NCBI RefSeq assembly: GCF_001417735.1
Contig: NZ_BBUZ01000024.1
Coordinates: 55,314-119,313, forward strand
DNA: 64,000 bases
Direction: 5' to 3'
Source: Streptomyces sp. NBRC 110028
GTDB taxonomy: Bacteria > Actinomycetota > Actinomycetes > Streptomycetales > Streptomycetaceae
Position numbers and translations under genes: made by a program. The notes beneath the pieces are model-generated. The model did not search any database. It worked only from the letters and a program-made list of their open reading frames with translations, and was not told where the DNA came from. This document shows, piece after piece, positions 33,429-41,527 of the stretch (position 1 is its first letter; each line of letters starts with the position of its first letter).

Positions 33429-34037
33429 ATGACCGTCCCCAGTCTTGCCCAGCGGCTCGCCGACCACGTTCAGCATCTCCTGGGCGGCGGTCCGTTTCCC
33501 CAGCCCGGCGGATGGAACCACATGGGTGCTGTCGTCTGCGACGTCAGCTTCCAACCCCGGTGTGACTATGAGGCGACCCTCCGACCGCGGCTTCTCCGCC
33601 TGCAAATAATCTGGCCGGATGCGAGAACAGTCCGTGGGTTCCAGAGTCGGCTCGCCACGGAAGACCTCGCTGTCGCCATGAAGTTCAACCATGCTCAGAA
33701 ACTCGCGACGGCCCACGCCATCACAGACCTCCTAGCTGACCACGGGGTCGATACCCGCGAGGATCTCCACACGTGGCTCGACCAGCAGGCCAATCGCGCC
33801 GCCCTGCGCACTGTGAAGGGGGTAGGACCGAAGAGCATCGACTACATCGGCAACCTTGTCGGCCATTCGCAGGTCGCCGTCGACGCACATCTGCGCACCT
33901 TTGCTACGGATGCTGGTGTTCCGGATCTCCGTTACGAGCAGCTGCGCGCAGTGTACGAGGAAGCCGCCACACTTCTCGGGCACGACAGAGGTGGGCTGGA
34001 GCATGCCGTTTGGCGGTACAAGTCAGGGGCCACGTAA
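33429..34037 (+). CDS. HhH-GPD DNA glycosylase/endonuclease III-like protein
   Basis: 202 residues if started at the ATG at 33429; an in-frame ATG at 33306 (after AGCGGGG) would add 41 residues. The diagnostic part is TVKGVGPKSIDYIGNLVGHSQVAVDAHLRTFA, a helix-hairpin-helix followed by the G-V-D aspartate region of endonuclease III-type base-excision enzymes. No iron-sulphur cysteine cluster follows, and the protein is short. The role could be removal of modified bases, for instance phage DNA modifications, or repair. It lies alone between long inverted repeats within the island. Confidence 0.7.
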   Translation: MTVPSLAQRLADHVQHLLGGGPFPQPGGWNHMGAVVCDVSFQPRCDYEATLRPRLLRLQIIWPDARTVRGFQSRLATEDLAVAMKFNHAQKLATAHAITDLLADHGVDTREDLHTWLDQQANRAALRTVKGVGPKSIDYIGNLVGHSQVAVDAHLRTFATDAGVPDLRYEQLRAVYEEAATLLGHDRGGLEHAVWRYKSGAT

Positions 34038-34391
34038 TCACCGCATCTACAGCCCCCGCACCAGCGTCGAACTACGCGCTCGGTCGAACGGATGGGCGGG
34101 GAAGGTGAGGCTGCGGGTGGGGAATTACGTGAAGTTCCACAGAGATGCGGTCCGCTCGACTGCGCGCGTGGGACCGAGGTGGCTCGCCAGTGGCTCGCGA
34201 CCGGCTCGCAGCACCGTCGACCTGGGCTTTTAGGTGGATCGCTGCTCGGCGCAGCGCCCGCGCGGTCTTAACGGCCAGGGCGTGCAGGAGATCGAAGCGG
34301 CCGCAGTAGACGGCAAAGAGCCACCCGCGGAATCTCTATTGATCACGTCAGCACCAGACGGCCGGATCCCTTACCCGGGTGCCGTCACCCG
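34038..34391. other. Intergenic region with the right inverted repeat
   Basis: 354 bases, lower in coding character. It holds the right repeat at 34110-34132. Nothing else is recognised; the following gene has no obvious ribosome binding site, so its real start may lie slightly elsewhere. Confidence 0.45.
34110..34132. repeat. Right copy of the 23-base inverted repeat
   Basis: GTGGGGAATTACGTGA (34117-34132) exactly mirrors 33329-33344, and GCTGC (34110-34114) mirrors GCAGC at 33347-33351. It sits 72 bases after the stop of the HhH gene. Confidence 0.75.
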
Positions 34392-35063
34392 ATGCCCAAG
34401 GCTCACGACCGCCGAAGCGCGTCCAGCAATTCCAGCGCCTCTCGCCCGCTGCCGACCACCATCTGGCTTCCCAACCCGGATGACCCGGAGCACGTCCCCG
34501 CCCCCGAGGGCGTGCTGCCGGTGTGGGCGATCGACAAAATCCGCGCCGAGTTCGCCCACCGCCCCGGGCACGTGCCCGCGCCTCTGATCACGATCCGCAT
34601 CAACGACGCCGGACCGGGCATGGACGCCCGCACCCGCTCTGTCACCTACGCCACCGACCCCAGTGGCGTCCGCCGCCCCAGCCGGGGGCCGGTGCTGCTC
34701 GCCGAACTGCACCCCGACACCCTCCCGGCCTCCGACGACACGCTGCTCCCCAGCACCGAAGACATGCCCGGGGCGATGGAGAACGGCTGGCCGGGCTTCT
34801 TCCACCGTGCCCACCGCCTCCTCCCCGGCGACGGACTCCTGCTGCTCGCCGCACGCCAGCGCCGCGACGCCGGATGCCTGACCGACCCCCTCGGCCCTCT
34901 GATCGCCGCAGCACGCACCGCAGGGTTCTGCTACTTGCAGCACATCGTGATCGTCCACGGCCACCCCAGTGGCGACCGCATCGAGCCCACACCGATCAAG
35001 GGCGCCCCGCCCGGCTTGATCCACTCCGACCTGCTCGTCCTGTCCGCCATCACCAGCGCGTAG
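34392..35063 (+). CDS. Conserved hypothetical protein, partner of the downstream methyltransferase
   Basis: 223 residues. After a polar N-terminus, TTIWLPNPDDPEHVPAPEGVLPVWAIDKIRAEF begins a globular domain. Later parts (HRAHRLLPGDGLLLLAARQRR, AARTAGFCYLQHIVIVHG) resemble the C-terminal half of class I methyltransferase-like folds, where a protein prepares and returns a substrate. No SAM-binding motif is seen. It ends 14 bases before the DNA methyltransferase start and is clearly in the same operon. These two genes recur together in actinobacterial integrative elements, but the biochemical role of the first is unknown. Confidence 0.65.
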   Translation: MPKAHDRRSASSNSSASRPLPTTIWLPNPDDPEHVPAPEGVLPVWAIDKIRAEFAHRPGHVPAPLITIRINDAGPGMDARTRSVTYATDPSGVRRPSRGPVLLAELHPDTLPASDDTLLPSTEDMPGAMENGWPGFFHRAHRLLPGDGLLLLAARQRRDAGCLTDPLGPLIAAARTAGFCYLQHIVIVHGHPSGDRIEPTPIKGAPPGLIHSDLLVLSAITSA

Positions 35064-35077
35064 ACAAGGAGTACGTC

Positions 35078-36040
35078 ATGTCTGACCGGGAATCGGTGTG
35101 GAACACCGCGCCCACCTCCGCCCCCGCTCAGCGCGCCGGCCGCTACGTCTCCGGCTCGAACGCGCACCCGGCCAAGATGCTGCCCGCGATCGCCGCCCAC
35201 GCCATCCGCACCTACACCCGGCCCGGAGAGACGGTCCTCGATCCGATGTGCGGCATCGGCACCACCCTGGTCGAAGCCCTCCGCCTCGACCGCAACGCCC
35301 TCGGAGTCGAGTACGAATCCCGCTGGGCCCGGCTCGCCCACGCCAACATCGCCCGCACCGCGCGGCGAACCGGACACGGCAGCGGGCACGTGGTACGCGG
35401 CGACGCCCGCCGTCTCACCCAGCTCATCGACGCCCACCACCACGGCACGATCGCGCTGGTCGTCACCTCACCCCCGTACGGGCGATCCGTCCACGGCCAG
35501 GTCCGCTCCACTCGCGAAACCGGAGAAAGCGGCGTGGTCAAAAGGGACTACCGCTACAGCCGCGACCCGCACAACCTCGCCCACGTCTCCACCGACCACC
35601 TCCTGGACGCGTTCACCCAGATCCTCACCCAGTGCCACACCATGCTGCGTCCCGGCGGCACGGCCGTCGTCACCACCCGGCCCTGGCGGGCACGCGGCGA
35701 ACTCATCGATCTTCCCTCCGCCGTCCTCGCCGCCGGACGCACCGCAGGGCTGATCCCCACTGAGCGCTGCGTCGCCCTCCTCGCCGGCATCCGCGACAGC
35801 CGACTCATCGCCCGTCCCTCCTTCTTCCAGATGAAGAACATCGGCGACGCTCGCCGCCAGGGCATCCCCCTCCACCTCGTCCAACACGAAGACGTGCTGG
35901 TCTTCACCCGGCCCGACCCCTCCGCGGCGCACCCCGCGGAGTCCCGGAGGGCCCCCTGCATCGGCCGCGTGCAGCACCCCACTCGGCCGACGACAGACCG
36001 CTGCGGTTACCGGCGGGCGGACAGACGGAGCAGCGGGTGA
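35078..36040 (+). CDS. Site-specific DNA methyltransferase (N4-cytosine/N6-adenine type)
   Basis: 320 residues from the ATG at 35078 with AAGGAG six bases upstream. SAM-binding motif DPMCGIGTTLVEAL (D55) and catalytic motif TSPPYG (S131-P-P-Y) place it among amino-methyltransferases; SPPY favours N4-methylcytosine, though N6-adenine cannot be excluded. GGTAVVTTRPWRARGELIDLP follows as the late motif region. No cognate restriction enzyme is next to it, so it may protect the element from host restriction or mark DNA for regulation. The last 45 residues are low-complexity and unlike the family. The stop overlaps a small following frame. Confidence 0.88.
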   Translation: MSDRESVWNTAPTSAPAQRAGRYVSGSNAHPAKMLPAIAAHAIRTYTRPGETVLDPMCGIGTTLVEALRLDRNALGVEYESRWARLAHANIARTARRTGHGSGHVVRGDARRLTQLIDAHHHGTIALVVTSPPYGRSVHGQVRSTRETGESGVVKRDYRYSRDPHNLAHVSTDHLLDAFTQILTQCHTMLRPGGTAVVTTRPWRARGELIDLPSAVLAAGRTAGLIPTERCVALLAGIRDSRLIARPSFFQMKNIGDARRQGIPLHLVQHEDVLVFTRPDPSAAHPAESRRAPCIGRVQHPTRPTTDRCGYRRADRRSSG

Positions 36041-36471
36041 ACCAATACCAGCCGGACGGCACTGTGCACCGTGATGACCACGGTGATGGCGACGGCCCGC
36101 GGATGGGCGGCCTGTGTTCCGGGGTGAGCATCCAGGCCGCCCATGGCGACCACATCGACTCGCCCCAACCCAGCAGCGGTTCATGCGCCGACGCCAGCAC
36201 ACGAGCTCGCGTCCCTGGCTGCCGCATTGCCGGTGGCCGTCCCCAACGAGGCGGGCGCTGCCGCGACTCCCGAAGCGGCGGCGAAGCGCCCCCGGACGGC
36301 TTCCAGGCAGTTCTCCCGCCTGATGGCCCGACGCTGACACGGCCGGCCGCCGAGGTCCTGTTGCGGATCCTCACCCGCCACGCCGGGCAGGCTGGCTCTC
36401 TGGAAGAGGTGGAGCTATCGGTGGTGGTCCACCAGGACCACCACGGGTCGAGAGGGTGCCCCGATGGCTGA
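36037..36471 (+). CDS. Possible small protein upstream of the recombinase
   Basis: A 144-residue frame starts at the GTG of a GTGA overlap with the methyltransferase and runs 8 bases into the recombinase gene. The end, PDGPTLTRPAAEVLLRILTRHAGQAGSLEEVELS, looks like real protein. The middle is glycine/arginine-rich and less convincing, while another frame at 36143-36337 (MATTSTRPNPAAVHAPTPAHELASL) looks better there. A frameshift between the two is possible, like the one in the recombinase. No family is recognised; a recombination directionality factor is conceivable by position only. Confidence 0.35.
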   Translation: MNQYQPDGTVHRDDHGDGDGPRMGGLCSGVSIQAAHGDHIDSPQPSSGSCADASTRARVPGCRIAGGRPQRGGRCRDSRSGGEAPPDGFQAVLPPDGPTLTRPAAEVLLRILTRHAGQAGSLEEVELSVVVHQDHHGSRGCPDG

Positions 36472-38216
36472 TGACGACCGTCCGCTTCCATGGCTCCGAA
36501 GAGACCGGCCCATGCCTTCACCCGTGCCGGCTGCCGACCGCAGGATGCTGTTCGCCTTCTGCGGGCGCGTCTCCACCGAGGACCAGCAGGACCCGGAAGC
36601 CTCGCGCCTATGGCAGCTAAACCGAGCCCAGGCCCTGATCGAACCCGCGGGCGGGAAAATCGTCGCCGAGCACTTCGACATCAGCCAGAGCCGCGCCCTG
36701 CCCTGGAAACGCCGCCCCCGGGCGGCTGCGCTACTGGCCGCGCTCGCCGATAGCCGCCGCGGGTTCGATGCGGTGGTGATCGGTGAGCCCCAGCGCGCCT
36801 TCTACGGAAGCCAGTTCGGCAACACCTTCCCGCTCTTCGTCCACTACGGCGTGCCGCTGTGGGTGCCTGAGTTGGGCGGCCCCATCGACCCGGACAACGA
36901 GGCCCACGACCTGATCATGTCGGTCTTCGGCGGCATGTCCAAGGGCGAGCGCAACCGCATCAAGGTCCGTGTGCACGCCGCCATGGCCTCCCAGGCCCTC
37001 ATGGAAGGCCGCTACCTCGGCAGCAGACCCCCGTACGGATACCGGCTCGTCGACCTCGGCCCGCACCCCAACCCCGGCAAGGCCCAGAACGGCAAACGCC
37101 TGTACGGCCTCGAACCCGACCCGGACACCGCCCCGGTCGTGATCAGGATCTTTACCGAGTTCCTCAGTGGCCTTGGCATCTTCGCCATCGCCGAGGGCCT
37201 GACCCGCGACGGCATCCCCAGCCCCTCCGCCCACGACCGGGCCCGCAACCCCCACCGTGACACCCGCGCCTGGGCGAAAAGCGCCGTCCGCGCGATCCTC
37301 GGCAATCCCCGCTACACCGGCCGCCAAGTCTGGAACCGGCAGCACAAGCACGAGGCATTGCTCGACATCGACGACGTCACCCTCGGCTACACCACCGCCA
37401 TGCGCTGGAACAGCCAGGACAAGTGGATCGTCTCCAAGAAGATCGTCCATACCCCGCTGGTCGACGATGACACCTTCGCGCGTGTCCAGGACATCTTCCA
37501 AGCCCGTACCCGGACCAGTCCCGCCCACGGGATCAAACGGACCCGCAACCCCTACCTGCTCCGAGGGGCGATCGTCTGCGCGGCATGCGAGCGCAAGATG
37601 CAGGGCCACTGGGCACATGAGCAGGCGTACTACCGCTGCCGGTTCCCCGACCAGTACGCGCTCGCCAACCGCGTCCAGCATCCCCGCAACGTGTACCTGC
37701 GCGAGAGCTGGGTCATCACACCTCGACGATTGGCTGGCCAAAGTGTTCCTCCCACATCGTCTCGACGACACCATCGACCTCATGGCCACCGCGGCGGCCC
37801 CCGAACAAGAGACCGCCGCCGTTGCGGCTGTCCGTAAGGTGATCGCCGACTGCGACTCCAAGCTCGCCACCCACCGCGCCGCCCTCGAAGCGGGCGCCGA
37901 CCCCGTCGTCGTCACCCAGTGGATCGCCGAGACCCAGGCCCGCCGGGCCAGGGCCGAAGCCGAGCTGCGCGCATCACCCAAGGGGGTGGGGGCCCGGATG
38001 TCCCGCGACGAGATCGCCCGGCTCGTCCACTCGATCAAGGATCTGGCCGCTGTGGTACGCCAGGCCGAGCCCGAGGACAAGGCCGAGATCTACCGGCAGC
38101 TCGGACTGCGGCTCACGTACGACTCCGGGAAGCACAAAGTGCTGGCCGAGATGAGACTCGACCAGCACTCTCATGAAGCCCGTGGGCCATCAGTACGTGT
38201 CCGAGGGGGGACTTGA
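36464..38216 (+). pseudogene. Large serine recombinase (integrase), frameshifted
   Basis: The N-terminal catalytic domain is intact: CGRVSTEDQQDPEASR with nucleophile Ser37, followed by GEPQRAFYG. The recombinase domain (YGYRLVDLGPHPNPGK, AVRAILGNPRYTGRQVWNRQ) and the zinc-ribbon cysteines (CAACERKMQGHWAHEQAYYRC) are also there. At about 37715-37725 the frame breaks: ESWVIT should continue as HLDDWLAKVFLPHRLDDTIDLM, which is found one frame over and runs to 38216. The C-terminal coiled-coil part needed for synapsis is thus detached, by a 1-base insertion or 2-base deletion. The second part ends inside tRNA-Leu. It is the likely integrase of the island, now probably inactive unless the shift is a sequencing error. 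Confidence 0.85.
38197..38211. other. Right attachment site (attR candidate) in tRNA-Leu
   Basis: This copy of GTGTCCGAGGGGGGA forms the 3' end and part of the T-arm of tRNA-Leu(GAG) and overlaps the recombinase 3' end. The partner copy lies at 4442-4456 in the same orientation. Beyond it the island side shows no encoded CCA. Confidence 0.7.
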
Positions 38217-38282
38217 ACCCCCACGCCCGATAAAGGGCACTAGCACCTCAAGCTAGCGCGTCTGCCATTCCGCCACCCGGAC
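38198..38282 (-). tRNA. tRNA-Leu (anticodon GAG)
   Basis: An 85-base tRNA on the minus strand, 5' end at 38282. Acceptor GTCCGGG pairs with CTCGGAC, then discriminator A at 38198. The anticodon stem CTAGC/GCTAG encloses TTGAGGT, so the anticodon is GAG. A long class II variable arm (TGCCCTTTATCGGGCG) and the T-arm GGGGGTTCAAGTCCCCC are clear. CCA is not encoded here, whereas it follows the 3'-end copy at the far end of the island. Confidence 0.95.
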
Positions 38283-38604
38283 AAGGTGTGCCCCGCGGTT
38301 GCCCGCGGCGACATGGACAACGATACCAAGGTTTCGGGGTGCGTTTCACCGCCGTATGCGTGGCGCCCGCCCCCGCGACGACCTGCGGTGACGCGGGGGC
38401 GGGCGGAGCCGTGCGCACAGGGGGTCACGCAGGGTGGCGGCCATGCCGCGACAACGGTCGCGCGGACTTGATCGAACGATTGACGTACGCCCCCTGGACA
38501 TCGATCCGCCGATGCGGGATAACGGGCTTCATACAGAATAACGTCGACTGTATGCAATCCAAGCGCGAGACGGCACCGACCCCTACGAAGGGACGCGATT
38601 CGCC
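38283..38604. other. Intergenic region upstream of the oxalate cluster
   Basis: 322 bases between the tRNA and the decarboxylase gene. It contains the tRNA promoter area on one side and the palindrome at 38530-38554 on the other. No gene is seen. Confidence 0.5.
38530..38554. promoter_or_regulatory. Palindromic operator candidate for the oxalate operon
   Basis: CATACAG (38530-38536) and CTGTATG (38548-38554) form a perfect inverted repeat with an 11-base spacer, 50 bases before the start of the decarboxylase gene. The spacing and TGTATGCAAT-like half-site resemble sites bound by dimeric FadR/GntR-type regulators. No such regulator gene is in the window. Confidence 0.55.
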
Positions 38605-40287
38605 ATGCCCGACGACAGCCAGGACCTCATCTCCGGTGGGCACTTGGTCGCCAAGGCGCTCAAAGCGGAGGGTGTTGAGGTCATCTACACCCTCTGCGGC
38701 GGCCACATCATCGACATCTACGACGGCTGCGTCGACGAGGGCATCGACGTCATCGATGTGCGCCACGAGCAGGTGGCCGCGCATGCCGCCGACGGCTATG
38801 CCCGGATCACCGGGAAGCCCGGCTGCGCGGTGGTCACCGCCGGGCCGGGGACCACCGACGCGGTGACCGGGGTGGCCAATGCCTTCCGGGCCGAGTCGCC
38901 CATGCTGCTGATCGGGGGGCAGGGGGCTCATACGCAGCACAAGATGGGGTCCCTTCAGGACCTTCCGCACGTCGAGATGATGGCGCCGATCACGAAGTTC
39001 GCGGCCACCGTGCCGGACACCGCGCGGGCCGCGGACATGGTCTCGATGGCGTTCCGGGAGTGCTTCCACGGGGCGCCGGGGCCGTCGTTCCTGGAGATCC
39101 CGCGCGATGTGCTGGACGCCAAGGTGCCGGTCGGCACGGCGCGGGTACCGAAGGCGGGCGCGTATCGGGCGTCGACGCGCAGCGCGGGTGATCCGGAGGC
39201 GGTCGAGAAGCTGGCCGATCTGCTGGTGCACGCGGAGAAGCCGGCGATCCTGCTGGGGAGCCAGGTGTGGACGTGCCGGGCGACCGACGCCGCGATCGAG
39301 CTGGTGCGGACGCTCAACGTGCCCGCGTACATGAACGGCGCGGGGCGCGGCACGCTGCCGCCCGGGGATCCGCATCACTTCCAGCTCTCGCGCCGGTACG
39401 CGTTCGCAGGCGCCGATCTGATCGTGATCGTCGGGACGCCGTTCGACTTCCGGATGGGGTACGGGAAGCGGCTGTCGCCCGATGCGACGGTGGTCCAGAT
39501 CGACCTGGATTACCGGACGGTCGGCAAGAACCGGGATATCGATCTTGGGATAGTGGGTGACAGTCATCAGATTCTGTCAGCCGTCACCCAGGCGGCGTCC
39601 GGCCGCATCAACGGCGGGGCGGGCCGGCGCAAGGAGTGGCTGGACGAGCTGCGCGCGGCCGAGCAGACGGCCATCGAGAAGCGGCTGCCGCAGCTGCGGT
39701 CCGACGCCTCCCCCATTCATCCGTACCGTCTGGTCAGCGAGATCAACGACTTCCTGACCGAGGACTCGGTCTACATCGGCGACGGCGGCGACATCGTCAC
39801 GTTCTCCGGGCAGGTCGTGCAGCCCCGGACGCCCGGCCACTGGATGGACCCCGGTCCGCTGGGGACGCTCGGCGTCGGGGTGCCGTTCGTGATGGCGGCG
39901 AAGCAGGCGCGCCCCGACAAGGAGGTGGTGGCGCTCTTCGGCGACGGCGCGTTCTCGCTGACCGGCTGGGACTTCGAGACGCTGGTCCGCTTCAACCTGC
40001 CGTTCGTCGGCATCGTCGGCAACAACTCCTCGATGAACCAGATCCGTTACGGCCAGAAGGCCAAGTACGGGGACGCCCGGGAGCGGATCGGCAACACCCT
40101 CGGCGACGTGCCGTACGACCAGTTCGCGCGAATGCTCGGCGGCTACGGCGAGGAGGTACGGGACCCCGCCGACATCGCGCCCGCGCTGCGGCGCGCCCGC
40201 GAGTCGGGCAAGCCGTCGCTCATCAACGTCTGGGTGGACCCGGACGCGTACGCCCCCGGAACGATGAACCAGACCATGTACAAGTAA
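38605..40287 (+). CDS. oxc: Oxalyl-CoA decarboxylase (thiamine diphosphate enzyme)
   Basis: 560 residues. It belongs to the thiamine-diphosphate family of acetolactate synthase-like enzymes: [14 protein letters not shown] holds the cofactor-activating glutamate near residue 54, and the Mg-ThDP motif runs from [15 protein letters not shown] to VGIVGNNSS. Neighbouring formyl-CoA transferase, CoA ligase and OFA antiporter genes point to oxalyl-CoA as substrate (to formyl-CoA and CO2) rather than to branched amino acid synthesis. FAD-binding of ALS relatives cannot be excluded from sequence alone. The ribosome binding site GAAGGGA is close to the ATG. It is the first gene of the cluster and probably under the palindrome at 38530-38554. 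Confidence 0.85.
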   Translation: MPDDSQDLISGGHLVAKALKAEGVEVIYTLCGGHIIDIYDGCVDEGIDVIDVRHEQVAAHAADGYARITGKPGCAVVTAGPGTTDAVTGVANAFRAESPMLLIGGQGAHTQHKMGSLQDLPHVEMMAPITKFAATVPDTARAADMVSMAFRECFHGAPGPSFLEIPRDVLDAKVPVGTARVPKAGAYRASTRSAGDPEAVEKLADLLVHAEKPAILLGSQVWTCRATDAAIELVRTLNVPAYMNGAGRGTLPPGDPHHFQLSRRYAFAGADLIVIVGTPFDFRMGYGKRLSPDATVVQIDLDYRTVGKNRDIDLGIVGDSHQILSAVTQAASGRINGGAGRRKEWLDELRAAEQTAIEKRLPQLRSDASPIHPYRLVSEINDFLTEDSVYIGDGGDIVTFSGQVVQPRTPGHWMDPGPLGTLGVGVPFVMAAKQARPDKEVVALFGDGAFSLTGWDFETLVRFNLPFVGIVGNNSSMNQIRYGQKAKYGDARERIGNTLGDVPYDQFARMLGGYGEEVRDPADIAPALRRARESGKPSLINVWVDPDAYAPGTMNQTMYK

Positions 40288-40300
40288 GGGGCCCGCCACC

Positions 40301-41527
40301 ATGACCAAGGCTCTGGAGGGCGTCCGCGTCCTCGACATGACGCACGTACAGTCCGGTCCGTCCGCCACCCAGCTGCTGGCCTGGCTCGGCGCGGACGTCA
40401 TCAAGCTGGAGTCCCCGACCGGTGACATCACGCGCAAGCAGCTGCGCGACATTCCGGACGTCGACTCGCTCTACTTCACGATGCTCAACTGCAACAAGCG
40501 GAGCATCACCCTCAACACCAAGTCCGAGCGCGGCAAGGAGATCCTGACCGAGCTGATCCGCCGCAGCGATGTGATGGTGGAGAACTTCGGGCCGGGCGCG
40601 GTGGACCGGATGGGCTTCACCTGGGAGCGCATCCAGGAGATCAACCCACGGATCGTGTACGCCTCGATCAAGGGGTTCGGCGAGGGCCCGTACACCAAGT
40701 TCAAGGCCTACGAGGTGGTCGCGCAGGCCATGGGCGGGTCGATGTCCACGACCGGCTTCGAGGACGGGCCGCCGCTGGCGACCGGCGCCCAGATCGGCGA
40801 TTCGGGCACCGGGGTGCACTGTGTGGCGGGCATCCTGGCCGCGCTCTACCAGCGCACCCGCACCGGGCGCGGCCAGCGGGTGAACGTGGCGATGCAGCAC
40901 GCGGTGCTCAATCTGTGCCGGGTCAAGCTGCGCGACCAGCAGCGGCTCACCCACGGACCGCTCGCCGAGTACCCGAACGAGAGCTTCGGCGACGAGGTGC
41001 CGCGCAGCGGCAACGCGAGCGGCGGCGGACAGCCGGGCTGGGCGGTCAAGTGCGCGCCCGGCGGGCCCAACGACTATGTGTACGTGATCGTGCAGCCGGT
41101 CGGCTGGGAGCCGATCACCCAGTTGATCGGACGCCCTGAGCTGGCCGAGGACCCGGAGTGGGCGACACCGGAGTCGCGGCTGCCGAAGCTGGCGAAGATG
41201 TTCCAGCTGATCGAGGAGTGGTCCAGCACGCTGCCCAAGTGGGAGGTGCTGGAGCAGTTGAACGCCCACAACATCCCGTGCGGGCCGATCCTGTCCACCA
41301 AGGAGATCGTCGAGGACGCGTCGCTGGCGGCGAACGAGATGGTCGTCCGCGTCGACCATCCGGAGCGCGGGACCTTCACCACGGTCGGCTCCCCGCTCAA
41401 GCTCTCCGACTCCCCCGTCCAGGTCGACCGCTCCCCCCTGCTGGGCGAGCACAACGCGGACGTGTACGGCGAGCTGGGGCTCGGCGACGAGGACATGAGG
41501 CTGCTCAAGGCGAACGGGGTGATCTGA
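40301..41527 (+). CDS. frc: Formyl-CoA transferase (CaiB/BaiF family)
   Basis: 408 residues. A class III CoA transferase: N-terminus [33 protein letters not shown], then [21 protein letters not shown] with the catalytic aspartate. A glycine loop ([14 protein letters not shown]) matches the flexible loop of formyl-CoA:oxalate CoA-transferase. It moves CoA from formyl-CoA to oxalate, regenerating oxalyl-CoA for the enzyme encoded just upstream. There are 13 bases between the genes, and the stop overlaps the next start (TGATG). Length fits the family (about 410-430). The match of glycine loop and context make this more specific than a general CaiB call. Confidence 0.9.
   Translation: MTKALEGVRVLDMTHVQSGPSATQLLAWLGADVIKLESPTGDITRKQLRDIPDVDSLYFTMLNCNKRSITLNTKSERGKEILTELIRRSDVMVENFGPGAVDRMGFTWERIQEINPRIVYASIKGFGEGPYTKFKAYEVVAQAMGGSMSTTGFEDGPPLATGAQIGDSGTGVHCVAGILAALYQRTRTGRGQRVNVAMQHAVLNLCRVKLRDQQRLTHGPLAEYPNESFGDEVPRSGNASGGGQPGWAVKCAPGGPNDYVYVIVQPVGWEPITQLIGRPELAEDPEWATPESRLPKLAKMFQLIEEWSSTLPKWEVLEQLNAHNIPCGPILSTKEIVEDASLAANEMVVRVDHPERGTFTTVGSPLKLSDSPVQVDRSPLLGEHNADVYGELGLGDEDMRLLKANGVI

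Larger units (their letters stand above)
4442..38211. mobile_element. Integrated genomic island of about 33.8 kb in tRNA-Leu(GAG), carrying a MADS-type defence locus
   Basis: The island is bounded by 15-nt direct repeats of the tRNA-Leu 3' end (4442-4456 and 38197-38211). The intact tRNA is at the right end and the orphaned terminator at the left. A large serine recombinase gene abuts and enters the tRNA at the right boundary. Inside are a putative GNAT-PIN/ASCH pair, a complete-looking MADS operon apart from MAD1, an AIPR protein, a VirB2/TrbC-like pilin gene, a sigma-like regulator and two kinds of DNA methyltransferase. No replication gene or FtsK/TraB-type or VirB4/VirD4-type transfer ATPase was recognised, so it is probably not self-transmissible. 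The exact core of the crossover is inferred, not demonstrated. Confidence 0.7.

Noticed and set aside
32178..33716. 512-residue minus-strand frame extending the sigma-like gene
   Set aside because: The first 254 residues are antisense to the HhH gene and intergenic DNA; the ATG at 32954 has a strong ribosome binding site.
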